From contig NZ_KE384357.1 in the NCBI RefSeq assembly GCF_000425385.1, positions 208,579-272,578 of the forward strand: a stretch of 64,000 bases of DNA. Direction: 5' to 3'. This stretch comes from Pseudoduganella violaceinigra DSM 15887 (GTDB lineage: Bacteria; Pseudomonadota; Gammaproteobacteria; Burkholderiales; Burkholderiaceae_D). The notes below the pieces were generated by a model. That model made no database searches. It worked only from the letters and a program-made list of their open reading frames with translations, and had not been told where the DNA came from. Both the position numbers and the translations under genes were made by a program. Below are positions 9,249 through 17,994 of this stretch, piece by piece (the first letter of the stretch is position 1; each line of letters begins with the position of its first letter).

Positions 9249-12200
9249 ATGCGAAACCTGTACCTTGCCCTCCTGCTCCTCCCCTGCCTTGCCGGCGCCG
9301 CCAACCGCGAAGACAGCCGCGACACCACCATGACCTATGAGCGCACCGTGGAACGCTGGCACGTCGAGTCCGACGGCAGCTTCGTCGAGGAAATCGAGAC
9401 GACCCTTCGCGTGAATGCTCCGCACGCTGTCGCCGCCGCGGCAACCCGCGCTTTCACCTACAACCCGCCTTTCGGCAACATGCAGATACTCGAGGCATAT
9501 ACCCTGAAAAAGGACGGCCGCAAGCTGCCGGTGGACCTGGCCGCCGTGCGCGAAATACAAACCAATGTTTCGCTGGCCGCGCCCGAGTATGTGGACCAGC
9601 GCCAGAAGCTGGTGCTCTTCCCCGGTGTGGCGGCAGGCGACCGCCTGGTCTACCGCTATCGCAGCCAGTATCGCCAAGCCCTCTTTCCCAATCATTTCGT
9701 TCTTTACTTCCCGGTCGGCACCACAGACTACCGCCAGCGGACGATCGACATCGACCTCCCGGAGACGATGCCCCTCCTGAGCGACAACCGGGGCTTCCGC
9801 GCCGCACCGCCGGTACGGCGCGGCGGGCGCCTGTTTTACCATTGGGACTATGCATCGCATCCGGTAACGCACCACGAGGCAGGCGCCATCAACGGCCTGG
9901 AACTGTACGACCGCCTGTACGTCAGCACCTTCCCGAATTACGCGGCATTGGCCAAAACCTATTTCGACGTGATCGAGCCGGCGGCGCGCGTCACGCCCGA
10001 CATTGAAGAGAAAGCCAGCGCCATCGTCGGCGACGCCAGGAGCGCGCGCAGCAAGGCCGACGCCATCATCGGCTGGGTGCGCAGCAATATCCGCCATGTG
10101 CCGATCGACCTGAACGACGCCAAGCGCCTGGCGCCGCACACGGCCGAAGAAGTGCTGGCCAACCGTTACGCCGACGAACGCGACACCCTGGTCCTGCTGC
10201 GCGCCCTGCTGGCCGCGCAAAAGATCGACTGCACGCCGGCCCTGGTCAACCAGGACGCTGTCGGCAGCTTGCCGCAGGCTCCGTCGCCGGATGTACTGTA
10301 CCGTGCCATTGCTTACCTGCCGAGCCTGGACCTGTACGTGGACCCGATGGAGAACGCCATCGGCACCGGCTACCTGAGCGAGAGCCTGCTGGACAAACCC
10401 GTGCTGCTGGCCTCCACCGGCAAAATCGCCCGCACGCGCGCCTCGCAACGCAGCGTCAGCCTGTATGACAGCACGATCCGCCTGGGCAGCGACGGCGCGG
10501 CCGACCTCAGCACGCGTGCGCGCCACCTTGGGGTGAAAGCGGACCAGCAGCGCGGCGCCCTGCGCGGCGTGCCGGCGGCGCAGCTGGCGCAGCGCCTGAA
10601 GGCGCAATTGGCCGGGCGCGGCTGGTCCGGCACCGGTTCGATCGAGCCCGGCGATGTCAATGGCAACGCGTCTGACTACACCGCCAGTTACCAGGCGCAT
10701 GTCGGAGAATTCGCCGCCTTCCCGGGCAAGGCTGGCATCCCCACCAACGCCGGTATTGTGGGCAGGATCGGCGAATCCATTGCCTATCTGCGCAAGGAGC
10801 CGGTGCGCACCCAGCCTTTTGTCTGTACCGGCGATGAAATCGAAGAGACCACCACCCTCGAACTGGGCGAAGGCGTGGCAGCCGGCGCGCTGCCGCCGGA
10901 TCTGGTCCTGCACAACCGCCAGCTCGAATACAGCTCCAGCTACGCGCGCGAAGGCAGCAAGATCCGCGTCGCACGGCGCCTGCTCTGGCATCCGCCGTCC
11001 CCCGTTTGCACGCCACAAGACCACGCCTCGGCGCGGCCGGCCCTGGACGCGATTGCCGCCGACCTGCGCAAGCAACTGATCGTCGAAAGCAGCGCCGCGC
11101 CGCGCAGCCAGGCGCCCGGTGCCAAGGCAGAGGACGACATGACCAGCACCGCGTATTCGCAGGAAAAGCTCCTGCTGCGCACGGTCCTGAAAGATGACGG
11201 CAGCAGCGACCGGGAAATCGACACCCAGTATTACATTGCCGAATCCAGCGCGATCGCCGGCCTGGCGCGCCACATCATCGCCTACAGCGCCACGTTCGAC
11301 AGCGTGGAAATCAGCGACGCCTGGACCGAGAAAGCCGACGGCCGCCGCGTTCCTGTACCAGTCGCCGCCATCACCGACCAGGAAGGTGGCTACACCGGCG
11401 AGGGCTTGTCCGACACCCGCCAAAAGGTCATCAGCTTCCCGGAAGTCGAGGCGGGCGACCGCGTGCACTACCACGCGCATATTCACAGCCGCGAACAGCA
11501 GCACCCCGGACATCTGGCGTTTCAACTCATGCCCAACCTGGGCGGCCGGGGCGACATCGCCGTCGAAGTCGAGCTTCCGGCAGGCCGTTTCCTGCAAGCC
11601 GAGGCGCGCGGCTTCAGCGCCGACGCGCCGCTACAGCAGGCCGGACGCACGCTGTACCGCTGGACCATGGACCGATTCCCGATGCCGCGCATGGAATCGG
11701 ATGCGGTCGATTACGGGGACTTCGGCAACTCCCTCAGCGTGTCAACCTTCCGCGATTACAGCGAACTGGCGGCGGCCTACCAGGCGCGCGCCAGCGACAA
11801 AGCGCAACCGACGCCGGAAATCGCGGCGCTGGCACGCAAACTCTCCGCCGGCATGAGCGATCCGCGCGCCAAGGCGCTGGCCTTGAGCGAATGGGTGCGC
11901 GCCAATATCCGCTATGTGGCGCAGAACATCGGCACGGGCGGCGTGGTGCCGCGCGCGGCCCGCGACGTCCTGGCCCACCGCTACGGCGACTGCAAGGATC
12001 ACGTCGCCCTGCTGGAAGCCTTGCTGACGTCGGCCGGCATCGGCAGCACGCCGGCCCTGATCAATTACGGCAACGCCTTCCGCCTCCCCAGCGCGCCGCA
12101 AAACCTGAACCACGTCATCACGTATATTCCAGCGCTGGACCTGTACCTTGATTCCACGTCGGCCAACACGCGCGCAGGCCAGTTGCCCCTAGGCGATACC

Positions 12201-12899
12201 GACAAGGACACCCTCCTGACCAAGACCGGCCAACGCGGCCACACCCCGCCCACGATGCTCGACACCCTGAGGGAAAACACGCGCGTGCGCATCGCTGCAA
12301 ATGGCGCAGCCAGGATGGATGGCGAAGTCGTATTCGGCGGCGTGGGGAGCGAGAATGTGCGCAAGGAAGCCGAGGCGATCACGCCCACGGAACGCGGCCA
12401 GCTGTTCCGCAAGCTCCTGCTGCGGGATGATCAGCAGGGGGAAGGCAGGGTCCACTTTGCCTGGAGCAAAGACGAGGAGCACCTCTCCTATCGCGGCAGG
12501 GCGGCCGATTTCGCCGACACCGGCAGTGCCTCCGGGGTGGTGCTCGCCAGTGCGACGCGCAAGCTGCTCGCGCTGGTCGGCAACCTGGCAAGCGAACCTG
12601 TGCGCACCCAACCTTATGTCTGCCTGAACCAGGTGGCCGACGAAGACATCGGCGTCGAACTGCCGGCCGGGATGACGTTCCAGTCGCTGCCTGCGGACCT
12701 GGCGATCCGTACCGGGCAAATGGAGTACCGGGCGCACTACCAGCGCCAGGGCGACGGCGTGCGTGTGCAGCGCCACTTCGAAACGCATTACGACAGAAGT
12801 CAATGTACGCCCGAGCTGTATGCGGCCCTGCGGCCGGAACTCGAGCGGGTGCGGCGCGACCTGGCATCCCAGGCCATCCTGGCGCCGCTCAGCCGCTAA
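9249..12899 (+). CDS. Exported protein with two tandem DUF3857-transglutaminase-like units
   Basis: The 1216-residue protein begins with a signal peptide (MRNLYLALLLLPCLAGA). It is an internal tandem duplication of about 600 residues. Each unit has a DUF3857 beta-rich domain followed by a transglutaminase-like domain. In unit 2 the papain-type triad is intact: Cys915 in YGDCKD, His955 in LNHVITY and an Asp near 968 in LDLYLD. In unit 1 the matching positions are Glu310 (YADERD) and Arg352 (LYRAIAY), so the first transglutaminase fold has lost both Cys and His. Each unit ends in a related block (EPVRTQPYVC- or EPVRTQPFVC-type). The substrate is unknown. It is divergent from the three binding-protein paralogues and convergent with the GlcG-like gene. 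Confidence 0.88.
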   Translation: MRNLYLALLLLPCLAGAANREDSRDTTMTYERTVERWHVESDGSFVEEIETTLRVNAPHAVAAAATRAFTYNPPFGNMQILEAYTLKKDGRKLPVDLAAVREIQTNVSLAAPEYVDQRQKLVLFPGVAAGDRLVYRYRSQYRQALFPNHFVLYFPVGTTDYRQRTIDIDLPETMPLLSDNRGFRAAPPVRRGGRLFYHWDYASHPVTHHEAGAINGLELYDRLYVSTFPNYAALAKTYFDVIEPAARVTPDIEEKASAIVGDARSARSKADAIIGWVRSNIRHVPIDLNDAKRLAPHTAEEVLANRYADERDTLVLLRALLAAQKIDCTPALVNQDAVGSLPQAPSPDVLYRAIAYLPSLDLYVDPMENAIGTGYLSESLLDKPVLLASTGKIARTRASQRSVSLYDSTIRLGSDGAADLSTRARHLGVKADQQRGALRGVPAAQLAQRLKAQLAGRGWSGTGSIEPGDVNGNASDYTASYQAHVGEFAAFPGKAGIPTNAGIVGRIGESIAYLRKEPVRTQPFVCTGDEIEETTTLELGEGVAAGALPPDLVLHNRQLEYSSSYAREGSKIRVARRLLWHPPSPVCTPQDHASARPALDAIAADLRKQLIVESSAAPRSQAPGAKAEDDMTSTAYSQEKLLLRTVLKDDGSSDREIDTQYYIAESSAIAGLARHIIAYSATFDSVEISDAWTEKADGRRVPVPVAAITDQEGGYTGEGLSDTRQKVISFPEVEAGDRVHYHAHIHSREQQHPGHLAFQLMPNLGGRGDIAVEVELPAGRFLQAEARGFSADAPLQQAGRTLYRWTMDRFPMPRMESDAVDYGDFGNSLSVSTFRDYSELAAAYQARASDKAQPTPEIAALARKLSAGMSDPRAKALALSEWVRANIRYVAQNIGTGGVVPRAARDVLAHRYGDCKDHVALLEALLTSAGIGSTPALINYGNAFRLPSAPQNLNHVITYIPALDLYLDSTSANTRAGQLPLGDTDKDTLLTKTGQRGHTPPTMLDTLRENTRVRIAANGAARMDGEVVFGGVGSENVRKEAEAITPTERGQLFRKLLLRDDQQGEGRVHFAWSKDEEHLSYRGRAADFADTGSASGVVLASATRKLLALVGNLASEPVRTQPYVCLNQVADEDIGVELPAGMTFQSLPADLAIRTGQMEYRAHYQRQGDGVRVQRHFETHYDRSQCTPELYAALRPELERVRRDLASQAILAPLSR

Positions 12900-12930
12900 G
12901 GCGCCATCGGCCGCAGCGGCTGGCGGAAGA

Positions 12931-13335
12931 TCAGCCCAGGGCGGCGATGCCGGCCTTGGCGATCTGGGCATCCTCGCTGGATTTCACGCCCGAGACGCCG
13001 ATGGCGCCGATGGTATGGCCGTCGACCACGATGTTGACGCCGCCTTCCAGCGGCGCCTCAACCATCGGCACGCCGACGAAGGAAGTACGGCCGCCATTGA
13101 TCATGTCTTCGTACACCTTGGATTCGCGGCGGCCCAGGGCGGCCACGCGCGCCTTGGCCGGCGCGATATGGGAAGACAGCGGCGCCGCGCCGTCCAGGCG
13201 CTGCAGCCACAGCAGGTGGCCGCCATCGTCGACGATGGCAATGGTGACTGCCCAATTGTTCTTGAGCGCTTCCGCTTCGGCGCCAACGGCGATTTTCTTG
13301 ATGTCGTCCAGGGACAGCACTGGCTTGGTGGTCAT
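12931..13335 (-). CDS. GlcG/HbpS family heme-binding-like protein
   Basis: The 134-residue protein matches the GlcG/HbpS (DUF336) family. It opens with LSLDDIKKIAVGAEAEALKNNW, has VTIAIVDDGGHLLWLQRLDGA, and has a C-terminal GGVNIVVDGHTIGAIGVSG block. Members include GlcG, of unknown role in glycolate operons, and the heme-binding HbpS. No glc genes are nearby, so a specific role is not supported. No signal peptide is present. It lies 19 nt downstream of the patatin-like gene on the same strand and may be co-transcribed with it. Confidence 0.82.
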   Translation of the reverse strand: MTTKPVLSLDDIKKIAVGAEAEALKNNWAVTIAIVDDGGHLLWLQRLDGAAPLSSHIAPAKARVAALGRRESKVYEDMINGGRTSFVGVPMVEAPLEGGVNIVVDGHTIGAIGVSGVKSSEDAQIAKAGIAALG

Positions 13336-13354
13336 TCTTGGTATTTCCTCTTTA

Positions 13355-14338
13355 TCATGGGGCCGGGGTTTCGCGGCGCGCCTTCAGCTTCTGCTTCAGT
13401 TGCGCCATCACGGCCATGGTTGCCTTCTCGCCGGCCTGCATGGCGCCGGTGCGGTTGGTGAATTCAGCGGAGCCCATCTTGCCCAGCGGCGGCTGGATCA
13501 CGATATCGGCATCGCGCAACTCCAGCTGGTTGATGCGCTGGCCCATGATGGAGAAGGTCTGCATGATGACCTCCAGCGAAGACGTGGTGGCCTGGGTATC
13601 GGCCTGGGTCGAGATATTCACCGCGATGATGAACTCCGCCCCCATTTCGCGTGCGAAGCGCACCGGCACCGGCGCCACCAGGCCGCCGTCGACATAGGTA
13701 CGGTCGCCGATCTTCACCGGCTGGAACACGCCCGGCACCGCCGAGCTGGCGCGCACGGCCATGCCGGTATTACCGCGCTGGAACAGGATCGGCTGGCCGG
13801 TCTTCAGGTCGGACGCCACCGCGCCGAACGGGATCTTCAGCTTTTCCAAGGTCACATTATGGACCGCCTTATTGACGAAAGTCTGCAGGGCCTCGCCTTT
13901 CAGCACGCCGGACGACTTGCTGAACAAGGGCAGCGCCCAGTCCGAGATCGCCGACTCGTCCAGCTCAACGGCCATCTTCTGCAGGGCCTTGGCATCGTTG
14001 CCCGCCGCATACAGCGCGCCGACCACGGAACCGGCACTGGTGCCGACCACGATATCGGGCACGATACCCTGGGATTCCAGGGCCTTGATCACGCCGATAT
14101 GGGCGAAGCCGCGCGCGGCGCCGCCACCGAGGGCGAGGCCGATCTTCACCTTGCGCTGGACAGGCGGCGCGGGCGGCTGCACCGGCTGCTGTACAGGAGG
14201 CTCAACGGACACCAGCGGCACATCGGTCGCTTTAACAGGCGGCGGCAGGTCGGTGGATACGGTGGTCGGCGTAGTGGTCTGGCACCCGGCAAGCGCCGCG
14301 GCGGCCAGGATAGCAAAAGCGAAACGTTTCAGCTGCAT
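13355..14338 (-). CDS. Patatin-like phospholipase lipoprotein (RssA/NTE-type)
   Basis: This is a predicted lipid acyl hydrolase. I start it at the ATG at 14338, because that gives a lipoprotein signal peptide with lipobox LAGC (MQLKRFAFAILAAAALAGC) and a 327-residue protein. After a Pro-rich linker (to about residue 58) come the patatin elements: the oxyanion loop GGGAARG, nucleophile Ser in GTSAGS, and catalytic Asp in the DGG of YVDGGLVAP. The patatin fold spans about residues 60-260. Proline/alanine-rich ends suggest the enzyme is held at the outer membrane. It lies downstream of a hairpin that separates it from phoR, so it is probably not part of the Pho operon. Confidence 0.87.
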   Translation of the reverse strand: MQLKRFAFAILAAAALAGCQTTTPTTVSTDLPPPVKATDVPLVSVEPPVQQPVQPPAPPVQRKVKIGLALGGGAARGFAHIGVIKALESQGIVPDIVVGTSAGSVVGALYAAGNDAKALQKMAVELDESAISDWALPLFSKSSGVLKGEALQTFVNKAVHNVTLEKLKIPFGAVASDLKTGQPILFQRGNTGMAVRASSAVPGVFQPVKIGDRTYVDGGLVAPVPVRFAREMGAEFIIAVNISTQADTQATTSSLEVIMQTFSIMGQRINQLELRDADIVIQPPLGKMGSAEFTNRTGAMQAGEKATMAVMAQLKQKLKARRETPAP

Positions 14339-14414
14339 GTAATGGTTGGTCTGCGTGAGAGCTTGAGAATTAGGGCGAGCAGATTTTACCTCAAGGCAGC
14401 GTTTGTCCCACCTG

Positions 14415-14460
14415 GGGTCAGGAAGAAAAGTGGACATTTTTGCAGGAAATGTCCACTTTT
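14415..14460 (-). terminator. Hairpin repeat and terminator downstream of phoR
   Basis: Perfect 14-bp arms AAAAGTGGACATTT (14426-14439) and AAATGTCCACTTTT (14447-14460) enclose a 7-nt loop. On the minus strand the second arm ends in TTTTCTTCC, giving a terminator-like T run just after phoR. GGGGTCA (14416-14422) next to GGACA links it to the repeats at 43935-44083 and 60607-60650. Confidence 0.7.
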
Positions 14461-14481
14461 CGCCCTCGCCAGCGGGGAAAA

Positions 14482-15795
14482 TCAGGCGGCTTGCGCCGGT
14501 TCCATCGTGGTCGACGCCGAGGATTTTGGCAGGCTGACCGTGAACGTACTGCCCTGCCCCGGCTCGGAACTGATATTCAGCTTGCCGCTATGGCGCAGCA
14601 GCACATGCTTGACAATGGCCAGGCCCAGGCCCGTCCCCTGCGTCTCGCGCGAACGGCTCTTGTCGACCCGGTAGAAGCGTTCGGTCAGGCGCGAAATATG
14701 CTCGGGGCTGATGCCGATCCCCGTATCCTGCACCTGGAACTGCACCCCGCTCGGCGTATCCTCCCAGCGCAGGCGGATCGTCCCGCCGGCCGGCGTATAG
14801 CGCACCGCATTCGAGGCCAGATTGCCGAAGGCGCTATGCAGTTCGTCCATATTGCCCATGACATCGCCGCCATTCACTTCCAGCGAAATCTCATGCTTGC
14901 CGCCCGACAGCGCGCGCGCCTCGTGCAGCACACGCTCCAGCAGCGCCGGAATATTGACGTGTTCCGGCCGCATCGGATGGTCGACCGATTCCAGGCGCGA
15001 CAGCGTCAGCATGTCCTCGATCAGGTGCTGCATGCGGTGGCTTTGCTCGGTCATCAGCTTCAGGTGGGCGGCGCGGGTCTCAGGATCGAGCTCCATCGAC
15101 GCGGCGATTTCCAGGAAGCCGGCGATCACGGTCAGCGGCGTGCGCAGCTCGTGCGAAGCGTTGGCGATGAAGTCGCGCCGCATCATCTCGGCACGCTGGG
15201 TCTCGGTGATATCGTGCGTGACCAGGATCTGGCGCCGGTTTTCGAACGGAATGATATGCGCCACCAGCTTGCGGCCCCGGAAATTCAGGGTCAGCGGCTG
15301 GTCGTAGCGGCCCAGGATCAGGTAATCCATGAAGTCGGGGCTGCGCACCAGATTGGTCACCCGCATTCCCTTGTCGCGCGCCTGCTGCAGGCCCAGGTGC
15401 TGCTCGGCCGCCGGATTGCACCATTCCAGGAACAGCACATCGTCCATGATCACCACGCCATCCGGCAGCAGGTGCATGGCCTGGCGGAAGCGCGCCAGCC
15501 ACTCGGTCAATTCGGCCTGGTTCTTCTCGTCGTCGCGGCGCAGGCGGTACAGGCGCGAAAAGATATTGGTCCACTCGCCCCAGCCGTCCGGCAGGCGGCC
15601 CGATTCGGGCTTTTCCAGCCATTCGCTCAGCTGGTACAGGTATTTGAGTTGAATGAAGACCGCCGCCAGCACGCCGGCAAAGGCCGTGGCCACGCCGGCC
15701 GCCAGGCCGAACCACCACCACACCAGGCCGGCGCCGCCCAACAGAAAAGCCAGCCGCAGCGCGACCGGCACCCAGAACACGACTTTTGGATTCAT
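14482..15795 (-). CDS. phoR: Phosphate regulon sensor histidine kinase PhoR
   Basis: This is the membrane kinase that phosphorylates PhoB when phosphate is scarce and is held inactive through PhoU and the Pst transporter. The 437 residues comprise two N-terminal transmembrane helices (about 5-50), a charged juxtamembrane segment and a PAS domain (about 100-200). The HisKA dimerisation domain has the phospho-accepting His in ASHELRTPL, and the catalytic domain shows N (NLASNAVRYTP), G1 (DTGIGISPEH) and G2 (GTGLGLAIVKH) boxes. Its start overlaps phoB by 4 bp (ATGA). It is the last gene of the Pho operon, followed by a hairpin. Confidence 0.96.
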   Translation of the reverse strand: MNPKVVFWVPVALRLAFLLGGAGLVWWWFGLAAGVATAFAGVLAAVFIQLKYLYQLSEWLEKPESGRLPDGWGEWTNIFSRLYRLRRDDEKNQAELTEWLARFRQAMHLLPDGVVIMDDVLFLEWCNPAAEQHLGLQQARDKGMRVTNLVRSPDFMDYLILGRYDQPLTLNFRGRKLVAHIIPFENRRQILVTHDITETQRAEMMRRDFIANASHELRTPLTVIAGFLEIAASMELDPETRAAHLKLMTEQSHRMQHLIEDMLTLSRLESVDHPMRPEHVNIPALLERVLHEARALSGGKHEISLEVNGGDVMGNMDELHSAFGNLASNAVRYTPAGGTIRLRWEDTPSGVQFQVQDTGIGISPEHISRLTERFYRVDKSRSRETQGTGLGLAIVKHVLLRHSGKLNISSEPGQGSTFTVSLPKSSASTTMEPAQAA

Positions 15796-16484
15796 GACTT
15801 CTCGGTCAACATATACCCCACGCTGCGCACGGTCTTGATCAGGTGCTCGGCCTCCTTCAGCGCCTTGCGCAGGCGCAGCACGTGGACGTCCACCGTGCGC
15901 TCCTCAATCACCACATGGTCGCCCCACACCTTGTCCAGCAGCTGGCTGCGCGAGAAGACCCGCTCCGGGTGCGCCATGAAGAATTTCAGCAGCTTGTACT
16001 CGGCATGGCCGATATCGATCTTATTCTCGTGCATCGACACGGTGCAGCTGACCGGGTCCAGCACCACCGGGCCGGCCTTGAGCTGGGTTTCCGCCAGCTC
16101 GGGGCTCTTGCGGCGCAGCAGCGCGCGCGATCGGGCCAGCAGCTCGCGCGGCGAGAACGGCTTGGTGATGTAGTCGTCGGCGCCGCCGTTCAAGCCGGCC
16201 AGCTTGTCCTCTTCCATGCTTTTCGCGGTCAGCATGATGACCGGCACGCCGGCGAAATGGCGGTCGCCGCGGATGCGCGCCAGCAGGCGCAGGCCGCTCT
16301 GGTCGGGCAGCATCCAGTCCAGCAGCACCAGTTGCGGGGTGCGGGTCTGCATGGCTTCCCATGCTTCCTGCGTGCTTTGCGCCACCACGCAGTTCCAGCC
16401 CGCTTCCCGCAGCGAGAACCTGACCAGCTCGACGATCGCCGGTTCGTCTTCAACAATCAGTACTGTCGTTTTATCGGATGCCAT
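15792..16484 (-). CDS. phoB: Phosphate regulon response regulator PhoB
   Basis: This is the DNA-binding activator of the Pho regulon. The 230-residue protein has an N-terminal receiver domain (acidic pocket in EDEP, phospho-acceptor Asp in LLDWMLPDQSG, Lys in MLTAKSMEED). Its C-terminal OmpR/PhoB winged helix ends with the recognition helix region VVIEERTVDVHVLRLRKAL. Its targets here are very likely the Pho boxes upstream of pstS (21088-21116) and ppk1 (21139-21156). It lies 3 nt after phoU and overlaps phoR by 4 bp. Confidence 0.97.
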   Translation of the reverse strand: MASDKTTVLIVEDEPAIVELVRFSLREAGWNCVVAQSTQEAWEAMQTRTPQLVLLDWMLPDQSGLRLLARIRGDRHFAGVPVIMLTAKSMEEDKLAGLNGGADDYITKPFSPRELLARSRALLRRKSPELAETQLKAGPVVLDPVSCTVSMHENKIDIGHAEYKLLKFFMAHPERVFSRSQLLDKVWGDHVVIEERTVDVHVLRLRKALKEAEHLIKTVRSVGYMLTEKS

Positions 16485-16487
16485 TAT

Positions 16488-17186
16488 TTATTTTGCTGCT
16501 TCCTGGGTCGCTGCGTGGGTATGGCGGATATCCCTGCCCTCCACCACGTAGATCACGTATTCGGCGATATTCTTGGCGTGGTCGCCGATGCGTTCGACGG
16601 CCTTGGCCACCCACATCGTATCCAGCGCTGCCGAGATTGTACGCGGATCTTCCATCATGAAGGTAATCAGGTTGCGCATGATGGAGCGGTACTCATGGTC
16701 GATCACCGCGTCCTGGGCGATCAGTTCCAGCGCCTGTTTCTGGTCGCCGCGCGCGAAAGCGTCCAGCGCGTCGTGCAGCAAGTCGCTGGTGGCGGTGGCG
16801 ATGGTGCGCACCATTTCGTAGTGGTTCAGGGTCACGGCGCCGCGCGCGTGCAGGGCCTTGGCGATGCGCGCGATCTTGGCCGCTTCGTCGCCGATGCGTT
16901 CCAGGTCGGTGATCACCTTCAGCGTCGCCATCACGGTGCGCAGGTCGTTGGCGGTCGGCTGGCGTTTTACGATCAAGTGGCTGCACTGGTCGTCCAGCTG
17001 TACTTCCAGCTGGTTGACGTTGCCGTCTTCGGCGATCACGCGCTCGGCGCGCTCCACATTGCCGATGCGGAAGCAGGTCATGGCGTCCAGGAACATGGTC
17101 TCGACCATGCCGCCCATCAGCAGCACTTTGGAACGGATGCCTTCGAGTTCGGTGTCGTAAGCTTTGGAAGAATGTTCGCCCATCAT
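16488..17186 (-). CDS. phoU: Phosphate signalling regulator PhoU
   Basis: This is a helical metal-binding adaptor that links PstSCAB activity to PhoR and restrains Pho signalling when phosphate is plentiful. At 232 residues it has the family's two three-helix repeats. Characteristic blocks are GGMVETMFLDAMTCFRIGNVERAERVIAEDGNVNQLE in the first half and DLERIGDEAAKIARIA / AVERIGDHAKNIAEYVIY, which carry the E-x3-D metal-ligand motifs. Either of two adjacent ATGs could start it. It lies 31 nt downstream of pstB in the same operon. Confidence 0.96.
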   Translation of the reverse strand: MMGEHSSKAYDTELEGIRSKVLLMGGMVETMFLDAMTCFRIGNVERAERVIAEDGNVNQLEVQLDDQCSHLIVKRQPTANDLRTVMATLKVITDLERIGDEAAKIARIAKALHARGAVTLNHYEMVRTIATATSDLLHDALDAFARGDQKQALELIAQDAVIDHEYRSIMRNLITFMMEDPRTISAALDTMWVAKAVERIGDHAKNIAEYVIYVVEGRDIRHTHAATQEAAK

Positions 17187-17217
17187 GGCAGTATCTCTCC
17201 GATATATGTAGTTTTAA

Positions 17218-17982
17218 TTAGCCGAAGCGGCCGGTGATGTAGTCCTGGGTTTCTTTACGCGCAGGATTCATGAAGATCTGGTCGGTTTCGCCGAACTCCA
17301 CCAGCTCGCCCAGGTACATATAGGCGGTGTAGTCGGAGCAGCGCGCCGCCTGCTGCATATTGTGGGTCACGATGGCAATCGTGTAGTCCTCTTTCAGCTC
17401 GGAGATCAGTTCTTCGATCTTGGAGGTGGAAATCGGGTCCAGCGCGGACGTCGGCTCGTCCAGCAGCAGGACGTCCGGCTTCACCGCCACGCCGCGCGCG
17501 ATGCACAGGCGCTGCTGCTGGCCGCCGGACAGCGACAGGCCGCTCTTGGCCAGCTTGTCCTTCACCTCGCCCCACAACGCCGCTTTTTTCAGCGCCCATT
17601 CGACGCGCTCGTCCATCTCGCCCTTCGACAGGTCTTCGTACAGGCGCACGCCGAAGGCGATATTGTCGTAGATCGACATCGGGAACGGGGTCGGCTTCTG
17701 GAACACCATACCCACTTTGGCGCGCAGCATGTTCACGTCCAGGCCTGCTTCCAGGATGTTGCGGCCACGGTAGCGGATGGCGCCTTCGGCACGCTGGCCC
17801 GGGTACAGGTCGTACATGCGGTTCAGGGTGCGCAGCAAGGTGGATTTGCCGCAGCCGGACGGGCCGATGAAGGCGGTCACCTTCTTTTCGTGGATGTCCA
17901 GGTTCACGTTATGCAGGCTGCGGGTCTTGCCGTAGTAGAAATTCAGGCCGGAGATTTCAATGATTTTGCTTGCTTGGGTCAT
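17218..17982 (-). CDS. pstB: Phosphate ABC transporter ATP-binding protein PstB
   Basis: This is the cytoplasmic ATPase that powers phosphate uptake through PstCA. The 254 residues carry Walker [10 protein letters not shown] (near 37-45), the Q-loop [12 protein letters not shown], signature [13 protein letters not shown], Walker [13 protein letters not shown] and the switch His in [11 protein letters not shown]. The order pstS-pstC-pstA-pstB-phoU-phoB-phoR on one strand is the standard Pho cluster. It begins 12 nt after pstA. Confidence 0.98.
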   Translation of the reverse strand: MTQASKIIEISGLNFYYGKTRSLHNVNLDIHEKKVTAFIGPSGCGKSTLLRTLNRMYDLYPGQRAEGAIRYRGRNILEAGLDVNMLRAKVGMVFQKPTPFPMSIYDNIAFGVRLYEDLSKGEMDERVEWALKKAALWGEVKDKLAKSGLSLSGGQQQRLCIARGVAVKPDVLLLDEPTSALDPISTSKIEELISELKEDYTIAIVTHNMQQAARCSDYTAYMYLGELVEFGETDQIFMNPARKETQDYITGRFG

Positions 17983-17994
17983 GATCTGTACTCG

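Noticed and set aside
9234-11597. 787-residue open frame on the minus strand opposite the DUF3857 gene
   Set aside because: The plus-strand protein has a signal peptide, duplicated domains and a catalytic triad. The antisense frame has no recognisable motifs.
12900-12930. Short GC-rich gap between the DUF3857 gene and the GlcG-like gene as a terminator
   Set aside because: A partial GGCCGC/GCGGC pairing is present but has no T run and only a short stem.
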